Positions 31,738-34,263 of a stretch of 34,263 nt of DNA are shown one piece after another. The stretch lies in assembly GCA_017429985.1 (NCBI GenBank), contig JAFRNW010000037.1, forward strand, positions 1 through 34,263. Reading direction: 5' to 3'. Numbering within the stretch: the stretch's first letter is position 1; every line of letters begins with the position of its first letter. Below the pieces are notes generated by a model. It was not told where the DNA came from. It was given only the letters and a program-made list of their open reading frames with translations, and did not search any database. The stretch comes from Clostridia bacterium (lineage in GTDB: Bacteria; Bacillota; Clostridia; Christensenellales; CAG-138). The translations under genes were made by a program, and so were the position numbers.

Positions 31738-32940
31738 TTACTGTCCTTCCCTCTGGCGCTCCAGCCGGAAGTCGACCGAACGCTTCAGGTAGGTCAGGTA
31801 ATCTTCGTCACGGCACATGGCCTTTCCGGGCGAATCCGAAAGCTTCGCGACGGGACGGCCGTTGACATACTGCAGCTTGATCACGATATTCAGCGGTTCC
31901 ACGCAGGTGTCGTTCGAGCAGAATGTCCCGATGCCAAAGGAAACCTTCGCTTTATTTTTAAAATTATCCCACAGTTTCTGCGCTTTGTCAAAGTTCAAAC
32001 TGTCGCTGAACAGCAGCAGTTTCGTCTTCGGGTCGATGCCGTATTTTTTGTAGTGCGCGATGATCTTTTCGCCCCATTCGTAGGGATCGCCGCTGTCGTG
32101 GCGGACACCGGTGTAGTTGTTCGCCATGGAGCGGTCGAAGTCGAGCAGGAACAGGTCGGTCGTGATCGTGTCCGTCAGCGCCGTTCCGTTGTCGCCCCTG
32201 TATTCGTCGTACCAGTCGCGCATGGCGTACTGGTTCGTGTACGCGAGCGGGATCGAGTCGATCCCCTGGTACATCTGGACGAATTCGTGCGCGTAGGTCC
32301 CGATCGGCGTAAGGTTCTGCCGCATCGCGAAGTACACGTTGGACGTGCCGACGCAGTTCTTCGTCTCCGTGGCAAGCCTCCGGATCACGACTTCCTCCCA
32401 TTCCCTGGAAAGCCTTCTCCTGCAGCCGAATTCGGCGAAGTTGAACGTGTAGGTCCCGTTGTTGAACGCCTCGATCTTTCTGTCCAGGCGCTCCCTGGCG
32501 GAGGCGACCAGCTCGTCGTAGTCGTACGCCATGCGGAAGTACACCTCGTTGACGATCTCGAGCAGGTAGATCTCGAACTGCATCGCGGAGAACAGCGGCC
32601 CGTCCACCACGATGGAGAGCTCGCCCAACTCGCTGAGCTCGGTCCGGACGTATTCGCGGATCGGATGCCACAGGCGCAGGAACTCCACGTAATCCTTCTT
32701 GATGAACCGGATGGAGCGGAGGTAGTCCAGCTCCTCCTTCTTGAACCGCAGCCTGCAGAAGTGATCGATCTGCGCGTTGATCTCCTCAAACATCTCCTGC
32801 GTGAACACGACGCCCTTGTTGCGGCATTTGAACCAGTATTCTCCGCAGAGGTCCGAATGCTTGTGGAACATGACCTGGTTCATGTTGAACTTGTAGAGGT
32901 CCGTGTCCAGCAGCGATACGATGATCGGTTTCAGTTTCAT
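31738..32940 (-). CDS. pncB: Nicotinate phosphoribosyltransferase
   Basis: A 400-aa enzyme joining nicotinate and PRPP to nicotinate mononucleotide, the first step of the Preiss-Handler salvage route. DTDLYKFNMNQVMFHKH (12-28) is the family start; GTYAHEF (214-220) holds the His (H218) that is phosphorylated by ATP in the family, and VRHDSGDPYEWG is the phosphoribosyl-binding loop. The start at 32940 is set by AAGGAG upstream; a longer in-frame extension runs through the preceding gene and is not used. It follows the adenylyltransferase gene by 29 nt. Confidence 0.95.
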   Translation of the reverse strand: MKLKPIIVSLLDTDLYKFNMNQVMFHKHSDLCGEYWFKCRNKGVVFTQEMFEEINAQIDHFCRLRFKKEELDYLRSIRFIKKDYVEFLRLWHPIREYVRTELSELGELSIVVDGPLFSAMQFEIYLLEIVNEVYFRMAYDYDELVASARERLDRKIEAFNNGTYTFNFAEFGCRRRLSREWEEVVIRRLATETKNCVGTSNVYFAMRQNLTPIGTYAHEFVQMYQGIDSIPLAYTNQYAMRDWYDEYRGDNGTALTDTITTDLFLLDFDRSMANNYTGVRHDSGDPYEWGEKIIAHYKKYGIDPKTKLLLFSDSLNFDKAQKLWDNFKNKAKVSFGIGTFCSNDTCVEPLNIVIKLQYVNGRPVAKLSDSPGKAMCRDEDYLTYLKRSVDFRLERQREGQ

Positions 32941-32969
32941 TTTTCTCCTTCTTTCCCGGGACCGTTTGG

Positions 32970-33524
32970 CTATATGCTGTCCGTTTCCGTGTTTCCGGCG
33001 GAAGCGAGCGCGAGTTCCCGCAGTTGTTCGTATTCTTCCCAGAGCAGCGGGTCGGTGTTCCGTTCCCAGGATGCCCTGTCGTTCTCCGTCAGATAGCGCC
33101 GCATCTCGGAGGCCGAGATCTCGATCGTCTTCGGCACGTAGAGCTGCGCCATGCCCGCGCCTTCCGGACAGTCGAACCAGTCGACGCGGCGGGTCTCCCT
33201 GCCCGTCACGAACAGATCCGGGATCTCCCCGAACCGCTCCAGGGCGGCAGAAAGCACATATTTTCCCCATTCGGCATTGTTGCCCACGCCGATATCCGGA
33301 AGCGGATACACCTCGACGCGGTCACCGAACAGTTTCTTCAGAAGCCCTTCCCGGACTTCATAGGAAAACGGGTTCTGCTCCGTTCCGGACTCCTGCGAGG
33401 AACCGACGAGGATCCCGACCCGTCCGCACAGTTCCATCGCCTTTCCGATCATCTGCGCGTGCCCGAGATGCACCGTCTGGAAGCGGCCGACCAGCAGGCC
33501 GAGCCGGTACGCCTTCCCGCTCAT
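32970..33524 (-). CDS. Nicotinamide/nicotinate-nucleotide adenylyltransferase, NadM/NadR-like
   Basis: A 184-aa nucleotidyltransferase of the HIGH superfamily. GRFQTVHLGH (13-22) is the ATP-binding motif in the form used by NadM and NadR domains rather than the GGTFDPIHxGH of bacterial NadD; ISASEMRR near residue 137-144 is the second signature. It adenylates (nicotinate or nicotinamide) mononucleotide to the dinucleotide. Between nadE and pncB the logical substrate is nicotinate mononucleotide from PncB, giving deamido-NAD for NadE. Its start codon overlaps the nadE stop by 4 nt (ATGA), so it is translationally coupled. Confidence 0.9.
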   Translation of the reverse strand: MSGKAYRLGLLVGRFQTVHLGHAQMIGKAMELCGRVGILVGSSQESGTEQNPFSYEVREGLLKKLFGDRVEVYPLPDIGVGNNAEWGKYVLSAALERFGEIPDLFVTGRETRRVDWFDCPEGAGMAQLYVPKTIEISASEMRRYLTENDRASWERNTDPLLWEEYEQLRELALASAGNTETDSI

Positions 33525-34243
33525 AGGTCTTCGGGGTCCGGCTTAAACGCCGGCATCAGCTGGAGCTTGAAAAGGTTTCTCTTATGAAGACGGTCGATCC
33601 GGTCCTTCTTCTCCCCTTCGGGCATCTCCCCGGTCCGGATGTACCGGTCCAGTTCCGCGTAGGTGAAGCCCAGGTTGTCCTCATCCGTCTTTCCGCACAG
33701 CCCGTCCGAGGGGACCTTGTCCACGAGCACGGCCGGAAGCCCCAGAAGTCCTCCGATCTCCTTGACCTCCGCGACCGTCAGTCCGGAGCACGGGCTGAAA
33801 TCGCCGGCGGCGTCGCCGTATCTCGTCGAGTACCCGACCCAGTCCTCCGACAGGTTGCAGGTGTTGGCCACGCGCCCGTTGACGCTCTGCGACACGGCGT
33901 ACAGCGTCGCCATGCGCACCCGCGGCGGAAGGTTGATCCGGCTCTGGTCGGAGAGTTCGATCGGGATCTCTCTGCGGATCGCCTCCACGGCGTCCTTGAT
34001 GTTGACCGTATAGGAACGGATCCCGAGGTGGCTGACCAGAAGCTCCGCCATGTCGATGTCCTTCTGCTCCCCGCAGGGCATGAGAACGCCCACGACGCGG
34101 TCCTTTCCCAGCGCTTCCGCGCAGAGCGCGGCGACCACCGAGCTGTCCTTCCCGCCGGAAATGCCGATGACCGCATTGCATCCCCGTCCGTTCTCCTCAA
34201 AAAACTTCCGGATCCACGCGACGCAGTCGTTTTTAATCGTCAT
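33521..34243 (-). CDS. nadE: NH3-dependent NAD+ synthetase
   Basis: A 240-aa enzyme amidating deamido-NAD to NAD+ with ammonia and ATP. The ATP-pyrophosphatase P-loop is ISGGKDSS (28-35), and further NadE landmarks are RMATLYAVSQSVNGRVANTCNLSE, the GYSTRYGDAAGDFSP segment and KVPSDGLCGKTDEDNLGF. It has no glutaminase domain, so it uses free ammonia. Its start at 34243 overlaps, as ATGA, an open frame entering from the right edge, which explains why no Shine-Dalgarno is seen: it is probably coupled to the upstream gene. First complete gene of the nadE-nadM-pncB unit. Confidence 0.96.
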   Translation of the reverse strand: MTIKNDCVAWIRKFFEENGRGCNAVIGISGGKDSSVVAALCAEALGKDRVVGVLMPCGEQKDIDMAELLVSHLGIRSYTVNIKDAVEAIRREIPIELSDQSRINLPPRVRMATLYAVSQSVNGRVANTCNLSEDWVGYSTRYGDAAGDFSPCSGLTVAEVKEIGGLLGLPAVLVDKVPSDGLCGKTDEDNLGFTYAELDRYIRTGEMPEGEKKDRIDRLHKRNLFKLQLMPAFKPDPEDL

Positions 34244-34263
34244 TGGGTTTTTAATCTGTCCAC
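34240..34263 (-). CDS. C-terminal tail of an upstream gene (partial)
   Basis: Seven codons (VDRLKTQ) and a stop enter from the right edge and overlap the nadE start by 4 nt. The overlap, and the lack of a ribosome binding site for nadE, suggest a real upstream gene. It is too short to identify. Confidence 0.4.
   Translation of the reverse strand: MDRLKTQ

Noticed and set aside
32941..33270. In-frame upstream extension of pncB
   Set aside because: It is a shadow of the adenylyltransferase gene; the pncB family begins at 32940 with an AAGGAG.

Overview
The window looks like chromosomal DNA of a fairly GC-rich Gram-positive anaerobe of the class Clostridia, most likely a gut or rumen lineage. 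This is an inference. It rests on strong AGGAGG-type ribosome binding sites before most genes, lipoproteins with classical lipoboxes, TATAAT-type promoters, and family content typical of Clostridia (TelA/XpaC, DUF5684, Mbeg1-like hydrolase, an aldo/keto reductase with an iron-sulfur tail). I saw no rRNA, tRNA, CRISPR array or intact insertion sequence.

Layout. 1-8000 is a sugar-acid catabolic locus. A minus-strand operon (binding lipoprotein, two ABC permeases, zinc alcohol dehydrogenase, Gfo/Idh/MocA oxidoreductase running off the left edge) diverges from a plus-strand operon (2-keto-3-deoxygluconate-type kinase, Cof-type HAD phosphatase, YjmF/UxuB-like mannonate oxidoreductase). An EamA transporter follows. 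9011-11916 is a more AT-rich accessory block: an HTH-Fic protein, a GNAT acetyltransferase and a second Fic protein whose catalytic His is Gln. Both Fic genes are preceded by arrays of inverted half-sites about three helical turns apart, and the block is bounded by two related hairpin repeats.

11944-21464 is almost all minus strand: an XpaC-like/TelA pair, a membrane YdcF-type protein, an EF-hand plus helical-repeat protein, then a gnd - LarA-like - Sfp cluster, a 61-aa basic protein, a chagasin-like lipoprotein and an iron-sulfur aldo/keto reductase. 21595-24223 (plus) carries a nucleoside hydrolase and ribokinase, translationally coupled as a nucleoside-to-ribose-5-phosphate salvage unit, and a nitroreductase. 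An Mbeg1-like hydrolase (minus), a lipoprotein with a PTPE-repeat linker (plus) and a thyA-folA operon (minus) follow.

28241-31231 is a second accessory stretch: a very small gene, a SLOG-domain protein fused to four membrane helices (a possible conflict-system effector) and an AbrB-PIN toxin-antitoxin pair with a clear operator palindrome. The right end is a coupled NAD biosynthesis operon, nadE - NadM-like adenylyltransferase - pncB, followed by a DUF5684 membrane protein. The best candidates for undescribed biology are the SLOG-membrane fusion and the two-Fic module with its operator arrays. The LarA-like epimerase candidate next to 6-phosphogluconate dehydrogenase comes next.
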